Source: Xanthomonas pisi DSM 18956
Lineage (GTDB): Bacteria > Pseudomonadota > Gammaproteobacteria > Xanthomonadales > Xanthomonadaceae
Assembly: GCF_001010415.1 (NCBI RefSeq)
Contig: NZ_JPLE01000032.1
Coordinates: 1 to 64,000 of the forward strand
DNA: 64,000 nt
Direction of reading: 5' to 3'
Position 1 is the stretch's first letter, and each line of letters starts with the position of its first letter. The notes under the pieces are model-generated. The model was given only the letters and a program-made list of their open reading frames with translations. It was not told where the DNA came from and searched no databases. Below, piece by piece: positions 38,837 to 48,165 of the stretch. A program made the position numbers and the translations under genes.

Positions 38837-39696
38837 CAGTGACTCTCCTTGGTCGGGGGATGCCCGCAAGCGCGGGCAGGCCAAACCTAGGCAGAGCGAG
38901 CGGGCGCGACAAGTCGTTCAATTAGCGATATTTCTGGATGTCATGCATTGGTTATGCATCCCGATACATCACCGGTGCAGATAATTCAGCAATAAAGCGT
39001 GCCGGCCGTCATGAAATTTTGTCGGTTGTGTGTCGCCGGCTGACACAAAGTCCGGCGACCAATGTGCCGTTTTGTGATCGGGCTCGCTCGTTGCCTGAAT
39101 GGCCCCGTGCAGTTGACCGTGCGGTGGCGCACGGAATGCGCAAATGTGTCGTGCAACGCGAAGTGTGGGGCGGCATCTGCTGGGTGCAGTGGCCCTGGGA
39201 GTTGCCAGGATGTGGCAACGAGCCAATGGCGGATGTCGCCGGATGGCAGCGAATGCTTGCGACAGCGGGGCCGGGGCGTTCTCGGGCAATGGTGGTGACG
39301 CGCGCGCCGACTGTGTCCTCGGACTCCGGGCATACCCAATCACTGCCGAGATCAGGCATTCAATCTTGCCTGCATGCGGTGGTCGTCGTCCCAAGCTGCC
39401 TGTGCGGGACCTCAGCGGTGGGGACACGCCGGGATGGCGATTGGTGGTGTGAGAGGTGCCCGCAAGCGTGATCCATGCAGGCAGGGCGCTGGATCCAGGC
39501 GACGGATGCGCCCGCAGCGCGATCGTGCCATCGCGCTGCCCGTGGCGCCCGCAGCGACTGGCAAGACGTCTGCACGAGCAGCGACAGCAGGCTGGCCAAG
39601 CCGTCGCTCAGAATCTCGGCACGCCACTCAGGCACTTCGCCGCCCGCGCGCCGATGACACGCCTGGCCGACGCTCGCAGCGCCCGGTTAGACACGT
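38837..39696. other. Long intergenic stretch
   Basis: About 860 bp with no supportable gene on either strand. It contains small stem-loops, for instance GTTGCCA/TGGCAAC at 39201-39219, and is somewhat less G+C-rich near 38890-39060. It may be the remains of deleted genes plus the promoter of the protease. Confidence 0.4.
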
Positions 39697-40572
39697 TTAG
39701 TGGGCGCGGTCCACCGCAAACCTGCCCAGGGTCGCCAGGGTTTCGCCGGGCCGACCATAGGGCTGCAGCACGTCGTGCATGCGTGTGGCCAGTTCGGCCA
39801 GCTTGGATTTGGCGCCGTCCATGCCGAGCAAGGCGGGGTAGGTGGATTTGGCTTGCGCGGCGTCCTTGCCGGCGGTCTTGCCCAGCTGCGCCGAGCTCGA
39901 CTCCACATCCAGGATGTCGTCGCGCACCTGGAAGGCCAGGCCCAGCGCATCGGCAAAGTCGTCCACGCGCTGCTGGTCGGCCGCGGCGGCGCTACCGGTC
40001 AGCGCACCCATGCGCACCGCCGCGCGAATCAGCGCGCCGGTCTTGAGCGCGTGCATGCGCTGCAGCGCGTGCAGCGACTGCAACTGACCGGTGGCATCGA
40101 TATCCAGCGCCTGGCCGCCGCACATGCCGGCGGCGCCGGCCGCGCTGGTCAGGCTCTGCAACCAGCCGACGCGCAGCTCGGCACCGACTGGCGCTGCGGC
40201 CAGCAGTTCGAAGGCGCGGGTCTGCAGCGCATCGCCGGCCAGGATGGCGGTGGCCTCGTCGAAGGCGATGTGGACGGTGGGCTGGCCGCGGCGCAGCGCG
40301 TCGTCGTCCATCGCCGGCAGGTCGTCATGCACCAGCGAGTAGGCGTGGATCAGTTCGACCGCCACGGCCGGGGTATCCAATCGCTCTTCTTCGGCGCCAA
40401 ACAGCGCACCGGTGGCGTACACCAGCAGCGGCCGCATGCGTTTGCCGCCGCCCAGCACCGCGTGCCGCATCGCCGCGTGCAGACGCTGCGGCGCCAGCGT
40501 TGCGCTGGGCAGGGCGGCGTCGAGGCTGCGTTCGGTGCGAGCGATCCAGTGTTCGAACAGCGCGGAACTCAC
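39697..40572 (-). CDS. ispA: Farnesyl diphosphate synthase
   Basis: A 291-residue class I prenyl transferase that makes C15 farnesyl diphosphate for undecaprenol and quinone synthesis. The first aspartate-rich motif is DDLPAMDDD and the second DDILD. Between them lie GGGKRMRPLLVYA and the KTGALIRAAVRMG helix. The GTG at 40572 lies directly after the TGA of xseB, so the genes are coupled. The open frame to 40614 overlaps xseB and is not needed. Confidence 0.94.
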   Translation of the reverse strand: MSSALFEHWIARTERSLDAALPSATLAPQRLHAAMRHAVLGGGKRMRPLLVYATGALFGAEEERLDTPAVAVELIHAYSLVHDDLPAMDDDALRRGQPTVHIAFDEATAILAGDALQTRAFELLAAAPVGAELRVGWLQSLTSAAGAAGMCGGQALDIDATGQLQSLHALQRMHALKTGALIRAAVRMGALTGSAAAADQQRVDDFADALGLAFQVRDDILDVESSSAQLGKTAGKDAAQAKSTYPALLGMDGAKSKLAELATRMHDVLQPYGRPGETLATLGRFAVDRAH

Positions 40573-40573
40573 C

Positions 40574-40837
40574 TCAGCCGCCGTCCGGCGACGGCGGTTC
40601 GAAGGCTTCGGCAAGCTCGGGGCGGGCCGGGTCGGTCAGCAGGCGGACGCGCAGCTCGGCCTGTTCCAGCGCCTGCTGGCAATCGCGGTACAGGCCGATG
40701 CCGCGTTCGTAAGCGCTGAGCGACTGCTCAAGACTCAGGTCGCCGACTTCCATTTTCTGCACCAGTTGCTCGAGTTCTTCCAGCGACTGTTCGAAGCGGG
40801 CAACCGGGGATGTTTCGTTCAAGGACTTCTTGGCCAT
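40574..40837 (-). CDS. xseB: Exodeoxyribonuclease VII small subunit
   Basis: An 87-residue helical protein with [20 protein letters not shown] and [20 protein letters not shown], the family core. It assembles with XseA to degrade single-stranded DNA. xseA is not in this window. It overlaps or abuts ispA, a conserved pairing. Its upstream region lies over the 3' part of the tilS frame, 31 bp away. Confidence 0.94.
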   Translation of the reverse strand: MAKKSLNETSPVARFEQSLEELEQLVQKMEVGDLSLEQSLSAYERGIGLYRDCQQALEQAELRVRLLTDPARPELAEAFEPPSPDGG

Positions 40838-40868
40838 CGCCAAAGTGTGCGGCGCGCGCGCAGGCGGG

Positions 40869-42170
40869 TCAATTCGTGTCGGCATCGACGCGCCACTGCA
40901 GACGTGCGCCATGGGTTTGCAGCCAGTCGTTTAACGCAGCGGAGACGATGCGATCGCCGGCGGCAAGGACCTGGTCGTCGGCCCACAGGATCGGCAGGCG
41001 ATCGCGTTGCCATGGCGGCAGATCGGCGGTTTGCAGGACATGCTTGAGCTGATGCGAATGCCTGCGCTGCGGCAGCACGATGCGCTCGCCACCGTGTCGG
41101 CCGCGCACCGTCACCGGTGGCGCGAAGCACAGCCCTGCGGGGCCGTGCAGGTGCAGCTGCGCGCCGTCGGGCAACCGCAACGGCTGTGCGCCGTCCCAGT
41201 GCGCGCACCACTGCGCCGGCCATGCCGGCGTCGGGCCAAGCAGGTACAGGCACTGTCGCCAGCGCCGCACCTGGACCTGTTGCCAGGCAAAGCAGGCTTG
41301 TCGATCCGGTGCGTGATTGTCGATTTCCCGCTCCAGCGCAGCTACGCCCTGGGCGGGCAGCGGCGGCGCACCGGCTGCGGTGGCCCATGCACGCAGCAAC
41401 CGCAGCCGGCGTGCGGCGGGCTGCGCGCGTAACAGATGCAGGTCCAGTGCGCCGCTTTCGGTCTGCAGTGCGGGTAGCACGGCCAGATCGTCGTGCAGCA
41501 GCAGGTCGCTGGCGTCGGCGCTCAGCTGGGCGCTGCGTGCCAAGGCATCGGCGGCCTGCGGCCAGCGTTGCTGCAGCAACGGCAGCACCTGCGTGCGCAG
41601 GAAGTTGCGGTCGTAGCGGGCATCGGCGTTGCTGGGATCGTCGATCCAGTGCAAGCCGTGCATGCGTGCATAGGCGTGCAGCTGCGCGCGTGCATGCGAC
41701 AGCAATGGGCGCCACAAGGTGCCCTGGGCAAACGGGCGCTGTGCCCGCATTGCCGCCAGGCCGTCCGGGCCCGATGCACGCAGCGCGCGCAGCAGAAACG
41801 TTTCGGCTTGATCGTCGCGATGGTGGGCCAGCGCCAGCCATTCGCCAGGCGCCAGCCTGTCGGCAAAGGCGCCGTGGCGCGCCTGACGCGCGGCCGCCTC
41901 CAGTCCCTGGCCGCTATCGCGTGCGACCCGTACCCGCACGATGTGCAGCGGAACCTGCAGCGCCGCGCAGCTGCGCTGGCAATGCGCCGCCCAGGCGTCG
42001 GCATCGGCATGCAGGCCGTGGTGCACGTGCAGCGCGCGCAGGCCACGCTCGCGGTACGCCGGCATGGCGGCCAGCGCGTGCAGCAACACCTGCGAATCCA
42101 TGCCGCCGCTGTAGGCGATCAGCACCGGGCCGGGCGGGGGGGCTGGCAGCAGTGGCGGGGTGTCGGTCAC
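40869..42170 (-). CDS. tilS: tRNA(Ile)-lysidine synthase
   Basis: A 433-residue ATP pyrophosphatase that converts C34 of tRNA-Ile(CAU) to lysidine. The PP-loop is [13 protein letters not shown] near residue 20, followed by [19 protein letters not shown], the HxxDDxxET catalytic region, and the TilS C-terminal domains. The GTG at 42170 (VTDTPPLLP) is the last good start before the PP-loop; a frame open far upstream is meaningless. Upstream 280 bp to the phosphatase gene carry nothing recognisable. Confidence 0.93.
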   Translation of the reverse strand: MTDTPPLLPAPPPGPVLIAYSGGMDSQVLLHALAAMPAYRERGLRALHVHHGLHADADAWAAHCQRSCAALQVPLHIVRVRVARDSGQGLEAAARQARHGAFADRLAPGEWLALAHHRDDQAETFLLRALRASGPDGLAAMRAQRPFAQGTLWRPLLSHARAQLHAYARMHGLHWIDDPSNADARYDRNFLRTQVLPLLQQRWPQAADALARSAQLSADASDLLLHDDLAVLPALQTESGALDLHLLRAQPAARRLRLLRAWATAAGAPPLPAQGVAALEREIDNHAPDRQACFAWQQVQVRRWRQCLYLLGPTPAWPAQWCAHWDGAQPLRLPDGAQLHLHGPAGLCFAPPVTVRGRHGGERIVLPQRRHSHQLKHVLQTADLPPWQRDRLPILWADDQVLAAGDRIVSAALNDWLQTHGARLQWRVDADTN

Positions 42171-42450
42171 CGGGTGCTCACTCGATGCGGATCGTTGCTG
42201 GAGGGACACGCCACCGATGTGCGCGAACAGTGGCGGGCGCCGGATCGCGCCGCCCGGGATGGGAAACCGCAGCCCATCGTCGTCCTCGCCATCGCAGCAC
42301 GTGGTGCACCGGGCACCTCGTGATCCTGCAGCAGAACGATCAGGCCGCCGCGCATCATCCCGGACGCGGTCCGCCCCATGCGGCAGGCGTGTCCGGCAAG
42401 GTGGCATCGCTGGCGGACCCGTCCGTCGCCATCGCGCAGCCATCTGCACA

Positions 42451-44151
42451 TCACCGCTTTGCCGCTGCCTCGAACGTGGCCGGGGCGGGCAACTGCACCG
42501 GCACGCCGGCGCTGTCGCAGGTGCCGGCCTTGCACAGGCGCTCGCGCAGACGCGGGGTGGCCTGGACGATGACGTGGTAGATCACGTTCTCTTCCAGCGT
42601 GCCGCGGAATGCCGCGCTGCCCGGGCCGGTGGCCCAGATGCCGACGTCTTCGCCGCCGTGGCTTTCGGACTTGGTCGGCACCAGCGATTCCTGCATGTAG
42701 CTGGGCGCTTCGGTGTCGACATGGGTGAGGTCGGGCCGGCCGTGGGCCGGCTCGCTGCTGCTGGGTTCGTGCGGGTACTTTTTCGGTCCGGCCGGCTGTG
42801 CATTGGTCGCGCCGGTGTGGCCGGGGCCATTGGCGTAGCTGAGGGTGGTGTAGGGCTGGCCTGCCAGGTCGGTGGCCAGCTGGCTGCGGTCGCCTTCTTC
42901 GCCGCCGGTGCCGCGCACCTTGCCCAGGATCGGGTTGCCGCGCACCGGGTAGCCGACGAAGTTGAGCGTGTGCGAATGGTCGGCGGTGACGATGATCAAC
43001 GTGTCGGCCGGAGCGGTCTGTACGGCGGTGCGCACCGCATCCGACAGCGACACCGTTTCGTCGAGCGCGCGATAGGCATTGCCGGCGTGGTTGGCGTGAT
43101 CGATGCGGCCGCCTTCGACCATCAGCACGAAGCCGTTGGGATCGCGCGACAGCGACTGGATCGCGGTGCGGGTCATTTCGGTCAGGCTGGGCTCGCCCTG
43201 CGGGCCGCGGTTGCGGTCGTGGTCGAACTGCATGTGATCCGGCTCGAACAGGCCCAGCAGCGCTGGCGCGCCGGCCGCGGCCTGCAGTTGCTGCTCGTTC
43301 CAGACATACGCGCCCTGCGGATGCGCCTGTTTCCATTCGGCAACCAGGTCGCGGCCGTCCAGGCGCAGGCCGACCTTGTCGTCGTACTCCGGGTCGCGCT
43401 CCTGCACGGTCTGGAACTGGCTGCGGCCGCCGCCCAGCACCACCTGCGGGCCGCGGCCGTAGCGGGCGGTCGACAACAGCTGCTGGGCGATGTCCTGGCA
43501 GCCGGCGCTACGCGCGGACTCGGGCAGGTCGGTGTCGTTTTCCCAGTTGCGGTCCGGCGAATGCGCGTAGGTTGCCGCCGGGGTGGCGTGGGTCAGGCGG
43601 GTGGTGGTGACTACGCCGGTGGCCATGCCGGCGCTGTCGGCCAGCTGCAACCAGCTCAGCAGCCCCTTGTTCAAACTGTCGGCGCAGTCGCTGCGGTTGC
43701 CGCTGCTGACGCCGATCGCGCCCATGTGCGACTTCACGCCAGTGGTGATCGCGGTCATGGTGCCGGCCGAATCCGGGGTCTGCGAATCGGTGTTGTAGGT
43801 CTTGCTGAAGGCGGTGGCCGGGAATTGCTCCCAGGACAGCAGGTTCTCTTCGCCGGGCCCGCCCTTGCGCTGTCCATCCAGGATGCGCGCGGCCGCCACC
43901 GTGGTCAGGCTCATGCCGTCGCCCAGGAACAGGATGACGTTGCGCGCCTTGCCGGCCATGGCGCCATTGCCGGCCGCACGTGCGGCGCCGGAGCGGTACC
44001 ACCACTGCGGGGTCTCGCCGGCCGGGTGCGTCACCGGCGGCACGTCCACGCGGACGGCGGCCGGTGCGGACGCGGTGGTTCCGGCGCTGGAGGCGCAGGC
44101 GGCCACGCACAGGGTGGTCAGGGCGGCGAGGGCAGGCAGGCGGTAACGCAT
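42451..44151 (-). CDS. Alkaline phosphatase, lipoprotein type
   Basis: A 566-residue PhoA-family phosphatase. The signal peptide ends with a lipobox VAAC (Cys19), so it may be membrane-anchored. Active-site elements are complete: LFLGDGMS (Asp78 for metal), DSAG (nucleophile Ser128), VEGGRIDHANHAGN, TADHSH and HGGEDVGIWA. It liberates phosphate from esters in the periplasm. The reading frame continues open for 1.7 kb upstream, but the ATG at 44151 gives the lipoprotein signal. No convincing PhoB box is seen upstream. Confidence 0.9.
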   Translation of the reverse strand: MRYRLPALAALTTLCVAACASSAGTTASAPAAVRVDVPPVTHPAGETPQWWYRSGAARAAGNGAMAGKARNVILFLGDGMSLTTVAAARILDGQRKGGPGEENLLSWEQFPATAFSKTYNTDSQTPDSAGTMTAITTGVKSHMGAIGVSSGNRSDCADSLNKGLLSWLQLADSAGMATGVVTTTRLTHATPAATYAHSPDRNWENDTDLPESARSAGCQDIAQQLLSTARYGRGPQVVLGGGRSQFQTVQERDPEYDDKVGLRLDGRDLVAEWKQAHPQGAYVWNEQQLQAAAGAPALLGLFEPDHMQFDHDRNRGPQGEPSLTEMTRTAIQSLSRDPNGFVLMVEGGRIDHANHAGNAYRALDETVSLSDAVRTAVQTAPADTLIIVTADHSHTLNFVGYPVRGNPILGKVRGTGGEEGDRSQLATDLAGQPYTTLSYANGPGHTGATNAQPAGPKKYPHEPSSSEPAHGRPDLTHVDTEAPSYMQESLVPTKSESHGGEDVGIWATGPGSAAFRGTLEENVIYHVIVQATPRLRERLCKAGTCDSAGVPVQLPAPATFEAAAKR

Positions 44152-44298
44152 CGGGTTCGAACTCGTGACTGAATCGGCCCCCATTATGCCGGCCCGGGTC
44201 CGTCGCACAGATGACACGCCGCTGTTCCAGTCGTGGCCTCGCGGGCAAGGCAGGCCTGCGCTAAGGTGCATGCACTCTCCCCCGGATGATTGGACGAC

Positions 44299-45639
44299 AT
44301 GAGACTGGTTGCGGCCTGGTTGCGCATTCCGTTCTGGCAGCGCGTGGTGGCCGGCTTCGCTCTTGGCGCGATTGCCGGGGCGGCGATGGGCCCGGCGGCC
44401 GATGTGTGGTTCGGCCCGCTCGGCGACCTGTACGTCACCCTGATCAAGATGATTGCGATCCCGCTGGTGTTCTTCGCGGTGATCAATGCGATCTCGTCGT
44501 TGCACGGGCAGAAGTCGGTCGCCGCGCTCGGCGGACGCACCTTCCTGTGGTTCGTGATCACCGCCGCGCTGGCGGTCGGCATCGGCCTTGCGGTGGGCAC
44601 GATCATGCAGCCGGGCGCCGGGCATTTCAGCCTGAGCGTGGACTCGGCGTGGACGCCGCGCGATGTGCCCAGCCCGATCAAGGTGTTGCTGGACGTGGTG
44701 CCGTCCAACCCGTTCTATGCATTGACCGGCATCGGTACCAAGACCAATGCGGCCGGCGAAACCGTGCTGGCGGCCGGGCGCGGGTCGATCCTCCCGGTGA
44801 TCTTCTTCGCCGCGTTGCTCGGCTTTGCGATGGTCAAGCTCGGCGAGCGGGTGGCCGAGGCGCGCAAGCTCACCGGGCAGCTGAGCGACATCATGATCCA
44901 GGTGACGCGCTTCGTGCTGGAGATGACCCCGCTGGGCACCTTCGGCCTGATTGCCGGCCTGGTGGGCAGCTACGGCTTCGCAAAGCTGCTGCCGTTCGGC
45001 AGTTTCGTGCTCGCGCTGTATGTGGCCTGCGCCCTGCATATCCTGGTGGTCTACAGCAGCCTGTTGCTGGCGCACGGGCTCAATCCGTGGAAGTTCTTCC
45101 GTGGTGCGGCGCCTGGCATGCAGGTGGCCTTCGTCAGTTCGTCGAGCTTTGCCGCGATGCCGGTGGCGATGCGTTCGATCACCCACAATCTGGGGGTCAG
45201 CAAGGACTACGCCGCGTTTGCGGTGCCGCTGGGCGCCAGCATCAAGATGGATGGCTGTGGCGCGATCTACCCGGCGCTGTGCGCGGTATTCATCGCGCAA
45301 TACACCGGGGTGCCGCTGACCGCCAATCAGTATTTCGTGGTGTTGATCGCCTCGGTGCTGGGCAGCTTCGGCACCGCCGGTGTGCCAGGCACTGCGGTGA
45401 TCATGGCCACGGTGGTGTTGAGCGCGGCCAACCTGCCGCTGGAAGTGATCGGGTATCTGTACGCCATCGACCGCATCCTCGACATGATGCGCACCATGAC
45501 CAACGTCACCGGACAGATGCTGGTGCCGGTGCTGGTGGCCAAGGAAACCGGTTTGCTGGACAAGGCGGTCTATGACGCTGCATCCACCAATGTGGGACTG
45601 GAAGATCCGCCCGCCGACAGCGCCAAGCCGCTTCGCTGA
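44299..45639 (+). CDS. Dicarboxylate/amino-acid:cation symporter (DctA/GltP family)
   Basis: A 446-residue inner-membrane transporter of the sodium/proton:dicarboxylate family. It has eight hydrophobic helices, the serine-rich re-entrant loop VSSSSFAAMP, MDGCGAIYPALCAVF in helix 7, and GTAGVPGTAV with IDRILDMMRTMTNVTGQ in helix 8. It takes up C4-dicarboxylates or acidic amino acids. The ATG at 44299 is chosen; a TTG three codons earlier is possible. It is divergent from the phosphatase and followed 9 bp later by a methyltransferase. Confidence 0.9.
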   Translation: MRLVAAWLRIPFWQRVVAGFALGAIAGAAMGPAADVWFGPLGDLYVTLIKMIAIPLVFFAVINAISSLHGQKSVAALGGRTFLWFVITAALAVGIGLAVGTIMQPGAGHFSLSVDSAWTPRDVPSPIKVLLDVVPSNPFYALTGIGTKTNAAGETVLAAGRGSILPVIFFAALLGFAMVKLGERVAEARKLTGQLSDIMIQVTRFVLEMTPLGTFGLIAGLVGSYGFAKLLPFGSFVLALYVACALHILVVYSSLLLAHGLNPWKFFRGAAPGMQVAFVSSSSFAAMPVAMRSITHNLGVSKDYAAFAVPLGASIKMDGCGAIYPALCAVFIAQYTGVPLTANQYFVVLIASVLGSFGTAGVPGTAVIMATVVLSAANLPLEVIGYLYAIDRILDMMRTMTNVTGQMLVPVLVAKETGLLDKAVYDAASTNVGLEDPPADSAKPLR

Positions 45640-45648
45640 GCGCGGCGC

Positions 45649-46476
45649 ATGACGGTTGGATTGCCCGTGTTGCGTGAGCGCCTGGCGCAACTGCCCGAGC
45701 TGGACAGCGTGGACGGTGTATTCGTTCAACGCACGCTTGCCGAAGATCCGTTCGAGGATCGCTATCTGGAGGTGCGGCGCCAGGAAGGCCGGCTGTATAC
45801 CGACGCGCAGGTGCGCAGCCTGCCGCGCCCCAGCGGCAAGCTCGGTACCAGCCTGGAGTGGCAGGTGCGCGCGCTGTCCAGCAGATTTCTGGTGCGGCAC
45901 CTGCAGGCACGCGGTGGTGAGGGCGCCATTCTCGAGCTGGGATGCGGTAACGGCTGGCTATCGCAGCTGCTGGCGCAATCGCTGCAGCGCGACGTGTGCG
46001 GCGTCGACGTCAATCGCACCGAGCTTACGCAGGCCGCGCGCGTGTTTGGTCACGACCAACGGCTGAGTTTTGTCGCTGCCGACATCCAGACCTTTGCGCT
46101 GCCGCACGATGTCTTCGACGTCATCGTGGTGCCGGCGTGCATCCAGTATTTCCCGCATCCTGCCGCCCTGGTGCGTCACCTGCTTGCGCAGCTGCGCGAC
46201 GGCGGCGAGTTGCACATCCTCGACAGCCCGCTGTATCCGGACCGGCAACGTGCCGACCAAAGCGCTGCACGCAGCCTGCGCTATTTCACCGGCCTGGGCG
46301 TGCCGGCATTGGCCGAGCAGTATCACCAGCACACCTACGCCGCCTTCGACCCGCTCGTGGTGCAGTGGCTGTTCGATCCGCGCCAGCTGCGCGCGCGCAT
46401 ACGCCGCATGCTCAAGCTGCGGCAACCGCATTTCCCATGGTTGTGTCTTCGCAGGCAGGACAACCAGGGGCGGTAA
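45649..46476 (+). CDS. Class I SAM-dependent methyltransferase
   Basis: A 275-residue protein with motif I ILELGCGNGWLSQLL, the acidic motif II CGVDVNRTEL, and FDVIVVPACIQYFPHP (motif IV region). It is a Methyltransf_11-type enzyme for a small molecule or lipid. The gene follows the symporter by 9 bp and is probably co-transcribed. The acceptor is unknown. The last 40 residues are basic (RIRRMLKLRQ). Confidence 0.8.
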   Translation: MTVGLPVLRERLAQLPELDSVDGVFVQRTLAEDPFEDRYLEVRRQEGRLYTDAQVRSLPRPSGKLGTSLEWQVRALSSRFLVRHLQARGGEGAILELGCGNGWLSQLLAQSLQRDVCGVDVNRTELTQAARVFGHDQRLSFVAADIQTFALPHDVFDVIVVPACIQYFPHPAALVRHLLAQLRDGGELHILDSPLYPDRQRADQSAARSLRYFTGLGVPALAEQYHQHTYAAFDPLVVQWLFDPRQLRARIRRMLKLRQPHFPWLCLRRQDNQGR

Positions 46477-46486
46477 CTCGGTACGG

Positions 46487-47215
46487 TCATCGCACCTGTA
46501 CGGCCTCCAGCAACGTCGTTGCGTGCGGCGCCGCGTGCTGGGCGACTGCGCCGACCACGATGAAGAACGTCAGCACGCCGAGCAGCGGCCACAGCGTATG
46601 GCGAACGCATAACCACCACCAGCCTTGCGCCTGCACGCCGCGCATGCGGCGATACAGCCCGCCTGCCAGCGCCGCGTCGACCAGAAGCTCGGCCATCAAC
46701 ACCGGCGCCGACCACACCACCCAGGCGCCAGCAACGATGGCGGCTGCGGCCGCGACCAGCACTGCCAATAGCGCCAAGATCGGCAGTCCGGCCTCGCCAT
46801 CGATGAAGTCCGGGAGTGCGCCGTCGCCCGAGGCATCCGAGGTGGATCCGGATGGCGCGCTCCACGTGCCCGAACGCCCCGCGCCGCTGGAGTTGCCGCC
46901 GTTGCCGGTCCATCCCGAGTCCTGCGCCGCGCTGCTGCCGAGATCGACGCAGTCGCTCACCAGCTCGCCATCCACCTCGTTGCGCCAGCGCACCCATGCC
47001 CACATCAGCAGCAGGAACAGGCCATAGGCGATCAGCGTCGCCATCGGGTAGCGCACCACCATCGCGTCCACGCCGGCATTGCGCAGCAGGAACGAGGCCA
47101 GCAAGCCGCCTGTTGCCGTGATCAGCACGATGGCGCTCATCTGCAGGCGCGGCCACCCGGCGCGTTCCAGATGCTGCCGTGCCTGCTCGATGCTGAATCG
47201 TCTTCGGTCCGACAT
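46487..47215 (-). CDS. Membrane protein of unknown function
   Basis: A 242-residue protein with about five hydrophobic segments: two near the N-terminus (AIVLITATGGLLASFLL, ATLIAYGLFLLLMWAW) and three in the C-terminal half. A loop of about 45 residues rich in Gly, Ser and Asp lies between them. The start MSDRRRFSIEQARQHLERAG is preceded by no strong ribosome-binding site. No family recognised. It converges on the methyltransferase gene with a 10-bp gap. Confidence 0.6.
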   Translation of the reverse strand: MSDRRRFSIEQARQHLERAGWPRLQMSAIVLITATGGLLASFLLRNAGVDAMVVRYPMATLIAYGLFLLLMWAWVRWRNEVDGELVSDCVDLGSSAAQDSGWTGNGGNSSGAGRSGTWSAPSGSTSDASGDGALPDFIDGEAGLPILALLAVLVAAAAAIVAGAWVVWSAPVLMAELLVDAALAGGLYRRMRGVQAQGWWWLCVRHTLWPLLGVLTFFIVVGAVAQHAAPHATTLLEAVQVR

Positions 47216-47551
47216 GACGCGATGCCTCCTGCTGCCGGCGGCCTTGCCCGGATGCCGAGGGTAAGTGACTTTCGATGACGCGTGCACGCGCTTGGCTGCA
47301 GACGTGCCACATGTCCAGGGACCGGTGGTCGATGAAGAGCTTGCCTCCTGAGCGCGCAAGCGATCGCTCAAAGGCCTTGGGGCTGCGTGCAGGCTTTGGA
47401 ACCAAAGGCTGCGGGCGTGGGAGACCTGCAAGGCAGGCGCAGGGAGGCGCAGGGAGGCACGGTGCGTGGGCGCATCCGAGTGCGCGGGGCGAATCCCTTC
47501 AACGCGCGCGCATGGCACACTTTCGGCTCATCCCCCCGGCGAGAGCGTGCA
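47216..47551. other. Intergenic stretch before the thioesterase gene
   Basis: About 336 bp without a gene. It holds a palindrome GCGTGCACGCGC at 47280-47291. Promoters for both divergent neighbours are expected here. Confidence 0.35.
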
Positions 47552-48043
47552 GTGATTGGCCAACAACGTGACCTGACTTTTCGTTTTCTGGCCGAGCCCA
47601 GCGACGTCAACTTCGGCGGCAAGGTGCATGGCGGCGTGGTGATGAAGTGGATCGACCAGGTCGGCTTTGCCGCGGCCAGCGGCTGGAGTGGGCATTACTG
47701 CGTGACGGTGGCGGTGGGCGGGATTCGCTTTGTGGCGCCGGTACGGATCGGCGATCTGGTCGCGGTGTCGGCCAAGCTGGTCTACACCGGGCGCAGCAGC
47801 ATGCATTTCGCCATCGATGTGCGTGCGCGCAGCCCGATGGGCGGCGATTCGCGCTTGTGCACCCACTGCATCATCGTGTTCGTGGCGATGGACCCGGATG
47901 GTGTGACGCCGGTGGAAGTGCCGTCCTGGCGGCCGGACACGCCCGAGGATCAGCGCCTGGCCGAATACGCGCTCAAGGTGATGGAGCTGAGCAAGGGCAT
48001 CGAGGACACCATGGCGCATTACAGGCGCGATGCCGATCACTGA
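47552..48043 (+). CDS. Acyl-CoA thioesterase (hotdog fold, YciA-like)
   Basis: A 163-residue hotdog protein that hydrolyses acyl-CoA. Typical are [20 protein letters not shown] (catalytic Asn/Gly region), [40 protein letters not shown] and FVAMDPDG. The GTG at 47552 gives the expected short N-terminus; a longer frame to 47387 is not conserved in style. Confidence 0.88.
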   Translation: MIGQQRDLTFRFLAEPSDVNFGGKVHGGVVMKWIDQVGFAAASGWSGHYCVTVAVGGIRFVAPVRIGDLVAVSAKLVYTGRSSMHFAIDVRARSPMGGDSRLCTHCIIVFVAMDPDGVTPVEVPSWRPDTPEDQRLAEYALKVMELSKGIEDTMAHYRRDADH

Positions 48044-48165
48044 CCTGGCTGCGGCAACGAGCTGGCTGGGTTGCCACACGTGACGTTCCCCACGATGCAT
48101 CATCCGCCACACCACTCCCGGTGCCTGGCGCAATCGTGCCTGCGCAGCGCGCGGAATGCGATGTT

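Noticed and set aside
44152-45900. Upstream extension of the alkaline phosphatase frame to 1149 codons
   Set aside because: The extension is antisense to the symporter gene, and the ATG at 44151 gives a proper lipoprotein signal.
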